Shown here: positions 16,662 through 26,041 of the stretch, in pieces
How positions within the stretch are numbered: the stretch's first letter is position 1
Layout of the letters: each line of letters begins with the position of its first letter
NCBI RefSeq assembly: GCF_037450285.1
Contig: NZ_JAQISN010000001.1
Location: 2,728,001 to 2,792,000, forward strand
Length of the DNA stretch: 64,000 nucleotides
Origin: Erwinia sp. SLM-02
GTDB lineage: Bacteria; Pseudomonadota; Gammaproteobacteria; Enterobacterales; Enterobacteriaceae
Reading direction: 5' to 3'
Notes under the pieces: model-generated
Database searches by the model: none
The model's input: only the letters and a program-made list of their open reading frames with translations
Told to the model about the DNA's origin: nothing
Translations under genes and position numbers: made by a program

Positions 16662-17282
16662 TTAACCCGGCAGATTATTCATTTTCATTTGCAGCATTTC
16701 TTTCAGCGTCGAAGACGCATCAGAAGCAACACCCTTGCTCCACGCTTCGCGTGCGCCCTGGGTATCGCCTTTGCTTAACAGCGCTTCGCCGCGGATATCC
16801 GCCACGATCGCCGTCCAGCCATCACCTTTGATGCTTTCCAGCGTTTTCAACGCCACATCAGGCTGCTTCTGCTGCAGCTGAATACGCGCAAGGCGCAGAT
16901 TCAGGACAGCCTGAAGATTGGCATCTTTCGCATCCTGCAGGCCGCTCTGCAGCTGAGTCGCCGCTTTATCCAGCTGATTGTTATCAACATAACGCTTCGC
17001 CAGATCGAGCGATGCCAGAGCACCGTAGGTATTGTTGTTTTCGCTGGCAAACTTCGCAGCCGCTTCAAGCGTTGCGGGTTTGCTGGCGTCCAGCGCGGAC
17101 GAAACCTGCTGATAAGCAGCAGAGACTTCACGCGATGCGCCATCCTGATGGTTATTCCAGTAACGCCAGCCGACCAGAGCACCTACACCCAGTACGACGC
17201 CCACAACCAGAGCTTTGCCGTTCTGGGCAAAAAAATTCTTCAGCGCGTCTACCTGTTCGTTTTCGTTGCTATACACTTCCAC
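16662..17282 (-). CDS. yfgM: Ancillary SecYEG translocon protein YfgM
   Basis: Inner-membrane protein with a short cytosolic N-terminus, one membrane span (ALVVGVVLGVGALVGWRYW, about 24-42) and a periplasmic TPR domain; in E. coli it partners PpiD at SecYEG. 206 residues, identical to E. coli. The start codon is GTG at 17282 with AAGGAG upstream. It is 37 bp downstream of hisS. Confidence 0.95.
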   Translation of the reverse strand: MEVYSNENEQVDALKNFFAQNGKALVVGVVLGVGALVGWRYWNNHQDGASREVSAAYQQVSSALDASKPATLEAAAKFASENNNTYGALASLDLAKRYVDNNQLDKAATQLQSGLQDAKDANLQAVLNLRLARIQLQQKQPDVALKTLESIKGDGWTAIVADIRGEALLSKGDTQGAREAWSKGVASDASSTLKEMLQMKMNNLPG

Positions 17283-17319
17283 GCGGTCCTACTCCTTAAA
17301 ATCGTGCTTTTGCTCGGGC

Positions 17320-18597
17320 TTAGCGCTGTAACATTGACGCCAGCGTGGTTGCAGCATCACGCTGCGCCAGAGTTTGTTGTTCGCCGTTACGTAAATCTTT
17401 AACCACGACCTGACCATTGGCGACTTCATCTTCACCGAGAACCAGCGCAATGCGGGCTCCCCACTTGTCTGCCCGGGCAAACTGCTTCTTGAAGTTGCCG
17501 CCGCCAAAGTTGGTCATTAGCTTCAGTTCAGGCAGCGCATCACGCAGCTGTTCAGCCATCAGCATAGCGGCTGACTGCACGCCCTGACCCGAAGCGATAA
17601 CATAGACATCAACAATTCGCGTCGGTTCAAATTCTGGGTTAACTGCCTGTACCAGCAGAACAAGGCGTTCCAGACCCATTGCGAAGCCCACCGCCGGCGT
17701 AGCACGCCCGCCCAGCTGCTCGACCAGTCCGTCATAGCGGCCACCGGCGCAGACCGTGCCCTGTGAACCGAGGCTGGTGGTCACCCACTCGAAGACGGTG
17801 CGGTTATAGTAATCCAGACCGCGCACCAGGCGCTGATTGACAGTATAAGCGATACCGGCCGCATTCAGCAGCGCACACAGGCCGTTGAAATGCTCGCGTG
17901 AATCCTCGTCCAGATAGTCGCCCAGCGTCGGCGCATCGTTCAACAGCGCCTGCACGTCCGGGTTTTTACTGTCCAGCACACGCAGTGGGTTAGTATACAT
18001 ACGGCGTTTGCAGTCTTCATCGAGCACATCGATATGCTGCTCAAGGAATGCGACCAGGGCATCACGGTAGTTAGCACGCGCTTCCAGCGACCCAATCGAG
18101 TTCAGCTCAAGCGAGACGTGATCGGCAATACCCAGCGCTTTCCACCAGCGTGCGGTCATCATAATCAGTTCCGCATCGATATCCGGCCCCTGCAGTCCAA
18201 AGACTTCGGCACCAATCTGATGGAACTGACGGTAGCGACCCTTCTGAGGGCGCTCATAGCGGAACATCGGGCCGATGTACCACAGACGCTGTTCCTGGTT
18301 GTACAGCAAACCGTGTTCGATACCGGCACGCACGCAGCCTGCGGTCCCTTCCGGGCGCAGGGTCAGGCTTTCGCCGTTGCGATCGTCGAAGGTATACATC
18401 TCTTTTTCAACCACGTCGGTCACTTCACCGATGGCGCGTTTGAACAACGGGGTTTGCTCTACAATCGGCAGACGTATTTCGCTGAAGCCATAGCTGCCCA
18501 GCACCTGCTTCAGGATCTGCTCAATGCGCTGCCACACCACGGTGTCAGCAGGCAGGTAATCATTCATGCCACGGATGGCCTGGATATTCTTCGCCAC
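17320..18597 (-). CDS. hisS: Histidyl-tRNA synthetase (housekeeping copy)
   Basis: Charges tRNA-His. 425 residues and very close to E. coli HisS: motif 2 RLWYIGPMFRYERPQKGRYR, LVRGLDYYNRTVFEW, CAGGRYDGLVEQLGG, motif 3 GFAMGLERLVLLV. The reading frame opens 22 codons earlier, but GTG at 18597 gives VAKNIQAIRGMNDYLP, the family start, with GGAAGA ahead of it. It sits in its normal place between ispG and yfgM. Confidence 0.97.
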   Translation of the reverse strand: MAKNIQAIRGMNDYLPADTVVWQRIEQILKQVLGSYGFSEIRLPIVEQTPLFKRAIGEVTDVVEKEMYTFDDRNGESLTLRPEGTAGCVRAGIEHGLLYNQEQRLWYIGPMFRYERPQKGRYRQFHQIGAEVFGLQGPDIDAELIMMTARWWKALGIADHVSLELNSIGSLEARANYRDALVAFLEQHIDVLDEDCKRRMYTNPLRVLDSKNPDVQALLNDAPTLGDYLDEDSREHFNGLCALLNAAGIAYTVNQRLVRGLDYYNRTVFEWVTTSLGSQGTVCAGGRYDGLVEQLGGRATPAVGFAMGLERLVLLVQAVNPEFEPTRIVDVYVIASGQGVQSAAMLMAEQLRDALPELKLMTNFGGGNFKKQFARADKWGARIALVLGEDEVANGQVVVKDLRNGEQQTLAQRDAATTLASMLQR

Positions 18598-18681
18598 TGT
18601 TTCTTCCATTATTTTTGTGTCTGGCAGTCTGCTGACCAGCGGGCTGTTCCGCTTTACCGGCAACGGCCAGACGCGATAAAT

Positions 18682-19803
18682 TTATTTCTCGACCTGATGA
18701 ACATTGATACGGCGTGATTCATCCAGAATTGTCGCCTTGGCACGAATACGCGCCTCCAGCTGGTCGATCATATTATTGTTGTCCAGGCGGTCGCGCTGGC
18801 GTACACCGTCTTCATAAAAGCCGCTTTTCTTATTGCCGCCGGTCACACCCATAGTGGAAACCGTGGCCTCACCCGGGCCGTTAACCACGCAGCCGATAAT
18901 GGAGATATCCATCGGCGTGATGATATCTTCCAGCCGCTCTTCCAGCGCATTCACCGTACCGATCACGTCAAACTCCTGACGGGAACAGGTCGGGCAGGCG
19001 ATGAAGTTGATGCCGCGTGAGCGAATACGCAGGGATTTCAGAATATCGAAACCGACTTTAACTTCTTCAATCGGATCGGCCGCCAGCGAAATACGCAGCG
19101 TATCGCCAATCCCCTCGGACAGCAGCAGGCCGAGGCCTATCGCCGATTTAACCGCGCCGGCACGTGCACCACCTGCTTCGGTGATGCCAAGATGCAGGGG
19201 CTGATCGATCTGCTTAGCCAGCAGGCGATAAGATTCAACGGCCAGGAAAACGTCAGAGGCTTTAACGCTGACTTTAAACTGATCAAAGTTAAGACGATCG
19301 AGATGATCCACATGACGCATCGCCGATTCCAGCAGCGCCTGCGGCGTTGGCTCGCCGTACTTTTCCTGCAGATCTTTTTCCAGCGATCCACCGTTTACGC
19401 CGATACGAATCGGAATATTGTAGTGGCGAGCGCAGTCAACCACCTGGCGGATACGTTCTTCGTTACCGATGTTGCCCGGGTTAATACGCAGGCAGTCCAC
19501 GCCATATTCAGCGACTTTCAATGCGATACGGTAGTCAAAATGAATATCGGCAACCAGAGGGACATTAACCTGCTGTTTGATCAGCCGAAAAGCTTCAGCG
19601 GCATCCATGGTCGGCACGGACACGCGAACGATATCAACACCAACGCGCTCCAGCGCTTTAATTTGCGCAACTGTCGCTGCAACGTCGGTGGTCTTGGTGT
19701 TGGTCATAGACTGGACGGCGATAGGTGCTCCGTCGCCCACGGGCACCTTGCCGACGTAAATACGCTTCGATTTGCGACGGGTAATGGGTGCTTCATTATG
19801 CAT
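18682..19803 (-). CDS. ispG: 4-hydroxy-3-methylbut-2-enyl diphosphate synthase
   Basis: [4Fe-4S] enzyme of the MEP isoprenoid pathway making HMBPP from MEcPP. 373 residues. TIM barrel (ADIHFDYRIALKVAEYGVDCLRINPGNIG) and the cluster domain with CPTCSRQEFD and GCVVNGPGEA supplying the three cysteines. Start MHNEAPITRRKS at 19803 with GGAG 8 nt upstream; the five extra upstream codons are not needed. It has a one-residue insertion relative to E. coli near DGVRQRDRLD. Confidence 0.97.
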   Translation of the reverse strand: MHNEAPITRRKSKRIYVGKVPVGDGAPIAVQSMTNTKTTDVAATVAQIKALERVGVDIVRVSVPTMDAAEAFRLIKQQVNVPLVADIHFDYRIALKVAEYGVDCLRINPGNIGNEERIRQVVDCARHYNIPIRIGVNGGSLEKDLQEKYGEPTPQALLESAMRHVDHLDRLNFDQFKVSVKASDVFLAVESYRLLAKQIDQPLHLGITEAGGARAGAVKSAIGLGLLLSEGIGDTLRISLAADPIEEVKVGFDILKSLRIRSRGINFIACPTCSRQEFDVIGTVNALEERLEDIITPMDISIIGCVVNGPGEATVSTMGVTGGNKKSGFYEDGVRQRDRLDNNNMIDQLEARIRAKATILDESRRINVHQVEK

Positions 19804-19842
19804 ATTCTTTCTCCACAATTGCTCGCGCCCAGAGAAGATGCG

Positions 19843-20856
19843 TTATGGCGCACCAACTGTCAGACGAGCAACCTGGTTAGTACGGATAAAACGACTCAGA
19901 TCGACAGGATTGCCCTGATACTGGATCTGTACTGCGGCTGGCGCACCAATTTTCAAACGGTATGGCGCGGTGCCAGCAAGGCTGAGTTTACCACCGCTGC
20001 GCTGAATACCGCTGAACAGTTTTTTGCCTGCGGAATCGGTCACTTCCAGCCAGCAGTCTTTGGTGAAGTTCATCACCAGCGCATTCGGATCGACGGCAGG
20101 CTGGCTGACGGCAGCGCTACCGGTTGGCAGCGGGCTACCGGCAGTGTTATCAACCGTAGCCTGGCTTGGAGAGACAACGGCTGACTGGTTCTGGCTGGTT
20201 TGCGCAGAGGCAGCGGGTGCAGAAGCTGCGGATGAGGGGGTGGCAGGCGCCACCGCGTTTCCACTATTTTCTGCCGGCTCGGCTGGCGCAGTCTGAGCCG
20301 AAGCCCCCTCTTCAGGGGACTGAGGCTGAACGGCGGCATCCGGAGCAACGCTGTCACTGCTGCCTTCCAGTTGAATAGACTGGCTGTTGTCATCGCTGAC
20401 TGAGCTGTTCTGGTCGGACAGGGAAACCAGGTCGTCCTGTGCGGCTTTATGGTTCTGCCACCACCAGGCTCCGGTCAGGCCGACCACCACGAACACCACC
20501 AGCCAGGTGAAGATCATTAGCCAGCCGTCACGCTTTTTACGACGTTTTCCCAAAGCAAAGCTCTGCATCGGCTCAACTTTAGCCGCCCTGATCGGAGCCT
20601 GCTTAGCCATCATCGGCAGCAGCTCTTCTTCAGGGATATGCACCAGACGGGCATAAGAGCGGATATAGCCGCGTAAGAAGGTCGATGCCAGGTCAGCCGG
20701 CGTCTTGTCTTCCTCGAGGTCGCGAACGGTGGAAAGTTTCAGGCAGAGGCGCTCAGCAATATTCTGCTGAGTCAGGCCCATTTGTTCACGGGCGCTACGC
20801 AGGCGCTCGCCTGTTGAATTTACGTTAGATTTTTCTTGAGTGGCTTCAGTATTCAT
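19843..20856 (-). CDS. rodZ: Cytoskeleton protein RodZ
   Basis: Bitopic membrane protein that links MreB to the elongation machinery and sets rod shape. 337 residues, the E. coli length. N-terminal cytosolic HTH (GERLRSAREQMGLTQQNIAERL, 17-38), basic juxtamembrane KRRKKRDG, one membrane span near 110-132, a Ser/Ala/Pro/Gln-rich linker and a periplasmic beta domain. Its start overlaps the end of pilW by 11 nt. Confidence 0.95.
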   Translation of the reverse strand: MNTEATQEKSNVNSTGERLRSAREQMGLTQQNIAERLCLKLSTVRDLEEDKTPADLASTFLRGYIRSYARLVHIPEEELLPMMAKQAPIRAAKVEPMQSFALGKRRKKRDGWLMIFTWLVVFVVVGLTGAWWWQNHKAAQDDLVSLSDQNSSVSDDNSQSIQLEGSSDSVAPDAAVQPQSPEEGASAQTAPAEPAENSGNAVAPATPSSAASAPAASAQTSQNQSAVVSPSQATVDNTAGSPLPTGSAAVSQPAVDPNALVMNFTKDCWLEVTDSAGKKLFSGIQRSGGKLSLAGTAPYRLKIGAPAAVQIQYQGNPVDLSRFIRTNQVARLTVGAP

Positions 20857-21574
20857 TAGCTAAAAAATGCTGGTACTGTATCGATTGTGGAAAAATTCGC
20901 GCAAGTTGGCCCCCGTAATGTTTAACGTCAGCAGTGCGGCCTTCCTGCACGGCGAAGCGAATCTCTAGCCACAAACTTTCCGCTGAGACTGGAAAGTTGT
21001 GTTGATAAATTTCTAACAGGATCCGTGAATCATCACGTTTCCCCTTTCCAAATCGCCTTTCGGCTTCTGCCAGCATGGGCATTCCCTTGGCAGGATCGGC
21101 TGTGACCGCTTCCACCAGCGCATCATGCGCTTTGTTTCGCTCTCCGGCATTCAGATAACAGTAGCCTGAATTTTCAACACTGTCGGCTCGCGCCGCATTT
21201 GCTGAATCTTCCGCAGCCTGAATGAAATACCGTTGCGCCGCATCATACTGCCCTAATCTGCAAAGAAACGCACCGTAATTATTAAGCACATACCCGTTTT
21301 GCGGCGCAAGCGTCAGCGCGCGATGATAGTACTCCGCGGCCAGCGTATTGTCGCCGACCTGCTGCTGAAAGCGGGCTTCCGCCAGCTGAGTACGATAATC
21401 ATTCGGTGCCATCGCCAGCGCCCGCTGCAGATTCCTTTGCGCGGCATCCAACTCACCGCGCGCCAGATAGGCCAGGCCAAGCTGCAGCCGGGTTTCAACC
21501 AGTGCATCATTCCGCTGCGCCGACTGGCATCCCGCCAGCAGCAGTACCGCCGCCGCCATCATCCTGATGTGCAT
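20846..21574 (-). CDS. pilW: PilW/PilF-family TPR lipoprotein
   Basis: TPR lipoprotein of the type IV pilus biogenesis/secretin-pilotin family. 242 residues; lipobox LLLAGC with Cys16, then about five TPRs (LAYLARGELDAAQRNLQRAL, GAFLCRLGQYDAAQRYFIQA). Found between rlmN and rodZ in many gammaproteobacteria but missing from E. coli K-12 at this place. No other pilus genes are in the window, so a pilus role is only by family. Confidence 0.88.
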   Translation of the reverse strand: MHIRMMAAAVLLLAGCQSAQRNDALVETRLQLGLAYLARGELDAAQRNLQRALAMAPNDYRTQLAEARFQQQVGDNTLAAEYYHRALTLAPQNGYVLNNYGAFLCRLGQYDAAQRYFIQAAEDSANAARADSVENSGYCYLNAGERNKAHDALVEAVTADPAKGMPMLAEAERRFGKGKRDDSRILLEIYQHNFPVSAESLWLEIRFAVQEGRTADVKHYGGQLARIFPQSIQYQHFLANEY

Positions 21575-21672
21575 TCCGCCTCTCCATGGGGTGTGATATA
21601 CCTTCAGGGTACGTCAATCATTCCCGTGTCGACAGCCCACAGCGGCGGTTATCCGGCAGAAAAAACCGGCTT

Positions 21673-22842
21673 TCAGAGCGCCTTCACAGATATGGCTTCA
21701 CCGGCCATTTTCTTTTTCAGCGTGCGTTTGGTTCTGTCGATAACATCACCGGCCAGCTGTCCGCAGGCGGCATCGATATCGTCACCGCGCGTTTTACGCA
21801 CAATAGTGGTAAACCCGTATTCCATCAGTACCTTAGAGAAGCGGTCGATACGGCTGTTTGAGCTACGGCCATACGGCGCTCCCGGGAAGGGGTTCCATGG
21901 GATCAGGTTAATTTTGCACGGCGTGTCTTTCAGCAACGCGGCCAGTTCATGGGCGTTATCGGTGCTGTCATTGATGTGATCGAGCATCACGTACTCAATG
22001 GTTACGCGACCCTGGTTGGCGTTTGATTTACCGATATAGCGGCTGACGGCGCCCAGGAACGTCTCAATATTGTACTTTTTATTGATCGGAACAATTTCGT
22101 CACGAATTGTGTCATTCGGGGCGTGAAGCGAAATCGCCAGCGCCACGTCGATCATATCGCCGAGCTTATCCAGCGCGGGAACCACGCCCGACGTCGAAAG
22201 CGTCACGCGGCGTTTGGACAGACCGAAACCAAAATCGTCCAGCATGATTTCCATCGCCGGAACAACGTTAGTCAGGTTCAGCAGCGGTTCACCCATCCCC
22301 ATCATCACCACGTTGGTGATAGGACGCGAGCCGGTCACTTTTGTCGCGCCGATAATTTTAGCGGCACGCCAGACCTGGCCAATAATTTCCGAAACGCGCA
22401 GATTGCGGTTGAAGCCCTGCTGCGCGGTAGAGCAGAATTTACATTCAAGCGCGCAGCCTACCTGTGAGGAGACACACAGCGTGGCGCGATCTTTTTCAGG
22501 AATATAAACGGTTTCAACCTGCTGACCGCCTACCTGAATGGCCCACTTAATGGTGCCATCCGCAGAGCGCTGTTCCTGGGCAACTTCAGGCGCGCGGATT
22601 TCCGCCAGCTCTTTCAGCTTGTTGCGAAAGACCTTATTGATATCGGTCATTTCATCAAAATCATCGCAGCAGTAGTGGTAGATCCACTTCATGACCTGAT
22701 CGGCACGGAACGGCTTTTCACCGAGGCTGGCGAAAAACTCGCGCATTTGCTGGCGATTCAGATCGAGCAGGTTGATTTTGTCTTTTTTTGGCAGGACGGT
22801 TACAGGCGATGCGGACGACGGCGTCACAATAGTATCTGACAT
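21673..22842 (-). CDS. rlmN: Dual-specificity 23S rRNA/tRNA m2A methyltransferase RlmN
   Basis: Radical SAM enzyme making m2A2503 in 23S rRNA and m2A37 in some tRNAs. 389 residues (E. coli 384). The cluster motif CALECKFC is present, and the second catalytic cysteine is in DDIDAACGQLAG near the C-terminus. First of the series rlmN-pilW-rodZ-ispG-hisS-yfgM-bamB. Confidence 0.97.
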   Translation of the reverse strand: MSDTIVTPSSASPVTVLPKKDKINLLDLNRQQMREFFASLGEKPFRADQVMKWIYHYCCDDFDEMTDINKVFRNKLKELAEIRAPEVAQEQRSADGTIKWAIQVGGQQVETVYIPEKDRATLCVSSQVGCALECKFCSTAQQGFNRNLRVSEIIGQVWRAAKIIGATKVTGSRPITNVVMMGMGEPLLNLTNVVPAMEIMLDDFGFGLSKRRVTLSTSGVVPALDKLGDMIDVALAISLHAPNDTIRDEIVPINKKYNIETFLGAVSRYIGKSNANQGRVTIEYVMLDHINDSTDNAHELAALLKDTPCKINLIPWNPFPGAPYGRSSNSRIDRFSKVLMEYGFTTIVRKTRGDDIDAACGQLAGDVIDRTKRTLKKKMAGEAISVKAL

Positions 22843-22911
22843 AATGTTCTCTGGCCTCGTTATTACACGTTATGGCGCTGTTTTGGTGAATTCAGGTGAA
22901 TAGAATAAGAA

Positions 22912-22942
22912 GCGCCCCGGAGAGCAAGCTCAGCCGGGGCGC
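22912..22942 (-). terminator. Hairpin downstream of ndk
   Basis: GCGCCCCGG (22912-22920) pairs with CCGGGGCGC (22934-22942); on the minus strand it is followed by the T-rich TTCTTATTCTATT. It plausibly terminates ndk, about 100 bp after its stop. Confidence 0.6.
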
Positions 22943-23045
22943 ATAATTGTACTCGTGACTAACGTAAGGTTAAAGCGGCTGACAAAAATAAATTGTAAAC
23001 CGCAGGGTTATTCACCGTACCTGACGTTGGTCCGGCAGCCGCCTG

Positions 23046-23477
23046 TTAGCGAGTGCGTGGGCAGATTTCGCCTTCGCCGAAGAAGTAGGCGATTTCACGT
23101 GCAGCAGATTCAGCAGAGTCAGAACCGTGGGTTGCGTTCTCGGTGAAGCTGTCAGCGTAGTCAGCGCGCAGAGTGCCTGCCAGTGCGTTCGCCGGGTTAG
23201 TTGCACCCATCAGGTCGCGGTGACGCTGAACGGCGTTTTCACCTTCCAGTACGGAAACAACAACCGGACCAGAAGTCATGAACTCTACCAGACCATCAAA
23301 GAACGGCTTACCCTGGTGCTCAGCATAGAAACCTTCGGCCTGTTCTTTGCTCAGGTGCAGCATTTTGCTGCCAACGATTTTGAAGCCAGCGCTTTCAAAA
23401 CGGTTGAAGATGGCACCGATCACATTTTTTGCCACAGCGTTAGGTTTTACGATGGAGAAGGTACGCTCAATAGTCAT
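23046..23477 (-). CDS. ndk: Nucleoside diphosphate kinase
   Basis: Transfers the gamma-phosphate between NTPs and NDPs through a phosphohistidine. 143 residues, the E. coli length; catalytic His117 in NATHGSDS. Start ATG at 23477 gives MTIERTFSIVKPNAV; the 27 extra upstream codons have no family counterpart. Confidence 0.98.
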   Translation of the reverse strand: MTIERTFSIVKPNAVAKNVIGAIFNRFESAGFKIVGSKMLHLSKEQAEGFYAEHQGKPFFDGLVEFMTSGPVVVSVLEGENAVQRHRDLMGATNPANALAGTLRADYADSFTENATHGSDSAESAAREIAYFFGEGEICPRTR

Positions 23478-23693
23478 GTTGACCCCTGTTTTATACGTCG
23501 AATTTAGCCGTGAAAAGTGTCCCGGCCGGGAAAATGGCCGCAGATTATAAGGGTGCATAAGCGGAAATGCCTATCGGAGTTTCAAGAAAATGTTGAAAAA
23601 CACGATCGACGTCGCGGCTTTTTTCGCCACCTGCCGTCATTTTACCCAGCAGGCGGGTGATTAACCACCCGACGACGGTAAAACCGCATGAAA

Positions 23694-26033
23694 TCAGCGA
23701 ATGGTTTCCACCCTCACCGCGCGGCTGTCGGCGCGGCCACGATCGTCAACCGCGCGAATTCTGTACATTCCGGAGCGTGTGGGCTGCCAGTCCAGCGGTG
23801 CTTTACCGGCGCTGCTGCCCAGATAGATGTCATCAACGAACCAGTATACGGTACGGCTGTCGGCGTCGGTTACCGCGCTAAAACTGATATGCTCGCGCCC
23901 GCGCTGCGACTGGCGAAGCGTGTAGGTGGTATTTTTCAGCGGTGAGGTAATCCGCGGGGCAGAGCCGCTCTGCGCATCCGGCTGGCATTCTCCGACCGGC
24001 GGCGGCCGCTTCGGCAGGCCCGCGCTGGCGAAGACATTCGCCAGATCGGAAGGCCAGAACTCGTAAATCTCAACGTGGCTGCTGCTTTCATCCCACGGGG
24101 CACAGGCCACCTTACCGGTCAGATTATCAATCCGCACCGGACGATACACCGTATCGACGGTAATCGGAGATTTACCCGGAATAAACCAGCTGCTGCCCCG
24201 CTGCTGGCACCAGCGGGTCGGCAGATTCCCGCTGGGCAGACAGATTTCCACCTTTCTGAGCTGAGGAGGAAAACGATGCCGCGGTTCCTGCAGCCGGGGA
24301 TAGCTGGCAACGACACTGTCAATAATGTTGAAGAACAGCGGCGCGGCGGCCTCGACGCCGATGAATGCGTTATTCCCCTGCCCGGAAAAATTACCTTCCC
24401 AGACGACCAGCACGTAAGGACCGAAAATCCCCACGCTCCAGGCATCCCGAAATCCCCATGAGGTACCGGTTTTCCAGTACACCGGCAGCGAGGAGGGACG
24501 CTGTGCCAGCGTATCGCCGGGGCGACGATGCTGACGCAGAATATCGAGGGTCATAAAGCTGGCTTCTTCACTCAGTAATCTGGCTCCGGTTTCAGCCGGG
24601 TCGCCTTCACGCATCCGCAGCGAGCGCAGTTCACCGCGATTTGCCAGCATGGCATACAGCCTTGCCAGCTCCTGAACCGTGACCTCGCCTCCGCCCAGCA
24701 CCAGCGACAGACCGTAATGCTTTTCACTGGCCATATTACTGATACCGGCCAGCCGTAAAAACTGATAAAAGCCGGGCTGATGCAGCTGTGCTGCAATCGC
24801 CACCGCGGGGATATTGCGGCTGAAGTTCAGCGCATCGGTTGCGGTTACCGGGCCAAGAAAACGTCGGTCAAAGTTTTCCGGCGCGTAGCTGCCGAAGGTG
24901 GACGGCACATCCTTCAGCACGGTCATCGGATGCAGGACGCCCTGCTCCATGCCCAGCGCGTAAATAAACGGCTTCAGCGTGGAGCCGGGGGACCGTTTTG
25001 CCGTTGTGCCATTGACCTGCCCCTGGATCAGCCGGTTGAAATAATCCGCCGAGCCTACCAGCGCCCGCACGCCCATATCGCGGCTGTCCACCAGCATCAC
25101 CGCAGCATTATGAATGCCCCGATTCTGATTGCGTAAAATAAAGGCACGCACCTGCCGCTCAACCAGCGTTTGCAGCGTGGCATCCAGCGTCGTATCAACC
25201 CGGGCCGCTCGCTCACCCGGCTGAAGCTGCTCGATAAAATGCGGCGCAATGAACGGCAGCGCCTGTGGCTGCCGCAGCGCCAGCGGCAGGCGAAACAGCG
25301 CGCGCTGCCCCTCATCGGTGGGATACGTTTTTTGCCAGCGGGCAAACAGGCGATTGCGCGCCTGCATCAGCACCGGGCTGAGTTCCCCGCTGCGCGGATC
25401 GATGCGCAGACTGGGTGACTGCGGCAGCACGGCCAGCGTCAGAGCCTCCGGCAGCGTCAGCTGCGCGGGGGGCTTATTAAAGTAGATCAGGCTGGCAGCC
25501 CCCAGGCTTTCAATGTTACGGCCATACGGGGCGTAGTTCAGATAGGCTTCCAGAATATCGTGCTTAGAGTAGCTCAGCTCAAGCTGCACGGCGCGCAGCA
25601 GCTGCACCAGCTTCCCGCCGGGCGTTCGCGTATTCAGCTGCCATTTCATCCGCGCCAGCTGCATGGTGATGGTCGACCCGCCCTGCTTTCTGCCGCCGGT
25701 AATATAGCTGCGCCAGAACCCGCGCAGCAGGCCGACCGGATTAAAGCCGGGGTTGGCGTAAAACCACCGATCCTCATGCAGCAGAATTCCGTCGATCGCC
25801 AGCGGTGACATCTCTGCCAGCGGCGTCCACTGGCGATAACGGTCGTCACGGGCCAGCTGTAAACGCAGCAGCTGGCCATGGCGATCGTACCAGGCCGTAG
25901 ACAGCGGCACCCCCTGCGACAGCGGCGGGTGTGGCCACAGCCGCCAGCCCAGCAGAAACAGAGCTACCAGCAGCAGCACCGCTGCGATATTTTGCAGCAG
26001 CCGCTTTATGCCAGGCCAGTCCGGTAGCTTCAT
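23694..26033 (-). CDS. pbpC: Penicillin-binding protein 1C
   Basis: Bifunctional peptidoglycan glycosyltransferase/transpeptidase-like protein with its active domains in the periplasm. 779 residues. One N-terminal membrane anchor (NIAAVLLLVALFLLGWRLW), glycosyltransferase motifs HEDRWFYANPG and GGSTITMQLAR, transpeptidase SPGSTLKPF (Ser-x-x-Lys), SRN and KTGTSWGFRDAW, then the BiPBP C-terminal domain. Its start lies 8 bp after the alpha-2-macroglobulin stop, the usual yfhM-pbpC pair. Confidence 0.95.
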   Translation of the reverse strand: MKLPDWPGIKRLLQNIAAVLLLVALFLLGWRLWPHPPLSQGVPLSTAWYDRHGQLLRLQLARDDRYRQWTPLAEMSPLAIDGILLHEDRWFYANPGFNPVGLLRGFWRSYITGGRKQGGSTITMQLARMKWQLNTRTPGGKLVQLLRAVQLELSYSKHDILEAYLNYAPYGRNIESLGAASLIYFNKPPAQLTLPEALTLAVLPQSPSLRIDPRSGELSPVLMQARNRLFARWQKTYPTDEGQRALFRLPLALRQPQALPFIAPHFIEQLQPGERAARVDTTLDATLQTLVERQVRAFILRNQNRGIHNAAVMLVDSRDMGVRALVGSADYFNRLIQGQVNGTTAKRSPGSTLKPFIYALGMEQGVLHPMTVLKDVPSTFGSYAPENFDRRFLGPVTATDALNFSRNIPAVAIAAQLHQPGFYQFLRLAGISNMASEKHYGLSLVLGGGEVTVQELARLYAMLANRGELRSLRMREGDPAETGARLLSEEASFMTLDILRQHRRPGDTLAQRPSSLPVYWKTGTSWGFRDAWSVGIFGPYVLVVWEGNFSGQGNNAFIGVEAAAPLFFNIIDSVVASYPRLQEPRHRFPPQLRKVEICLPSGNLPTRWCQQRGSSWFIPGKSPITVDTVYRPVRIDNLTGKVACAPWDESSSHVEIYEFWPSDLANVFASAGLPKRPPPVGECQPDAQSGSAPRITSPLKNTTYTLRQSQRGREHISFSAVTDADSRTVYWFVDDIYLGSSAGKAPLDWQPTRSGMYRIRAVDDRGRADSRAVRVETIR

Positions 26034-26041
26034 CTGCCGCG

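Noticed and set aside
18682..19803. One-residue insertion in IspG as a possible frameshift
   Set aside because: The frame continues normally to the conserved C-terminus, so it is an ordinary indel of one codon.
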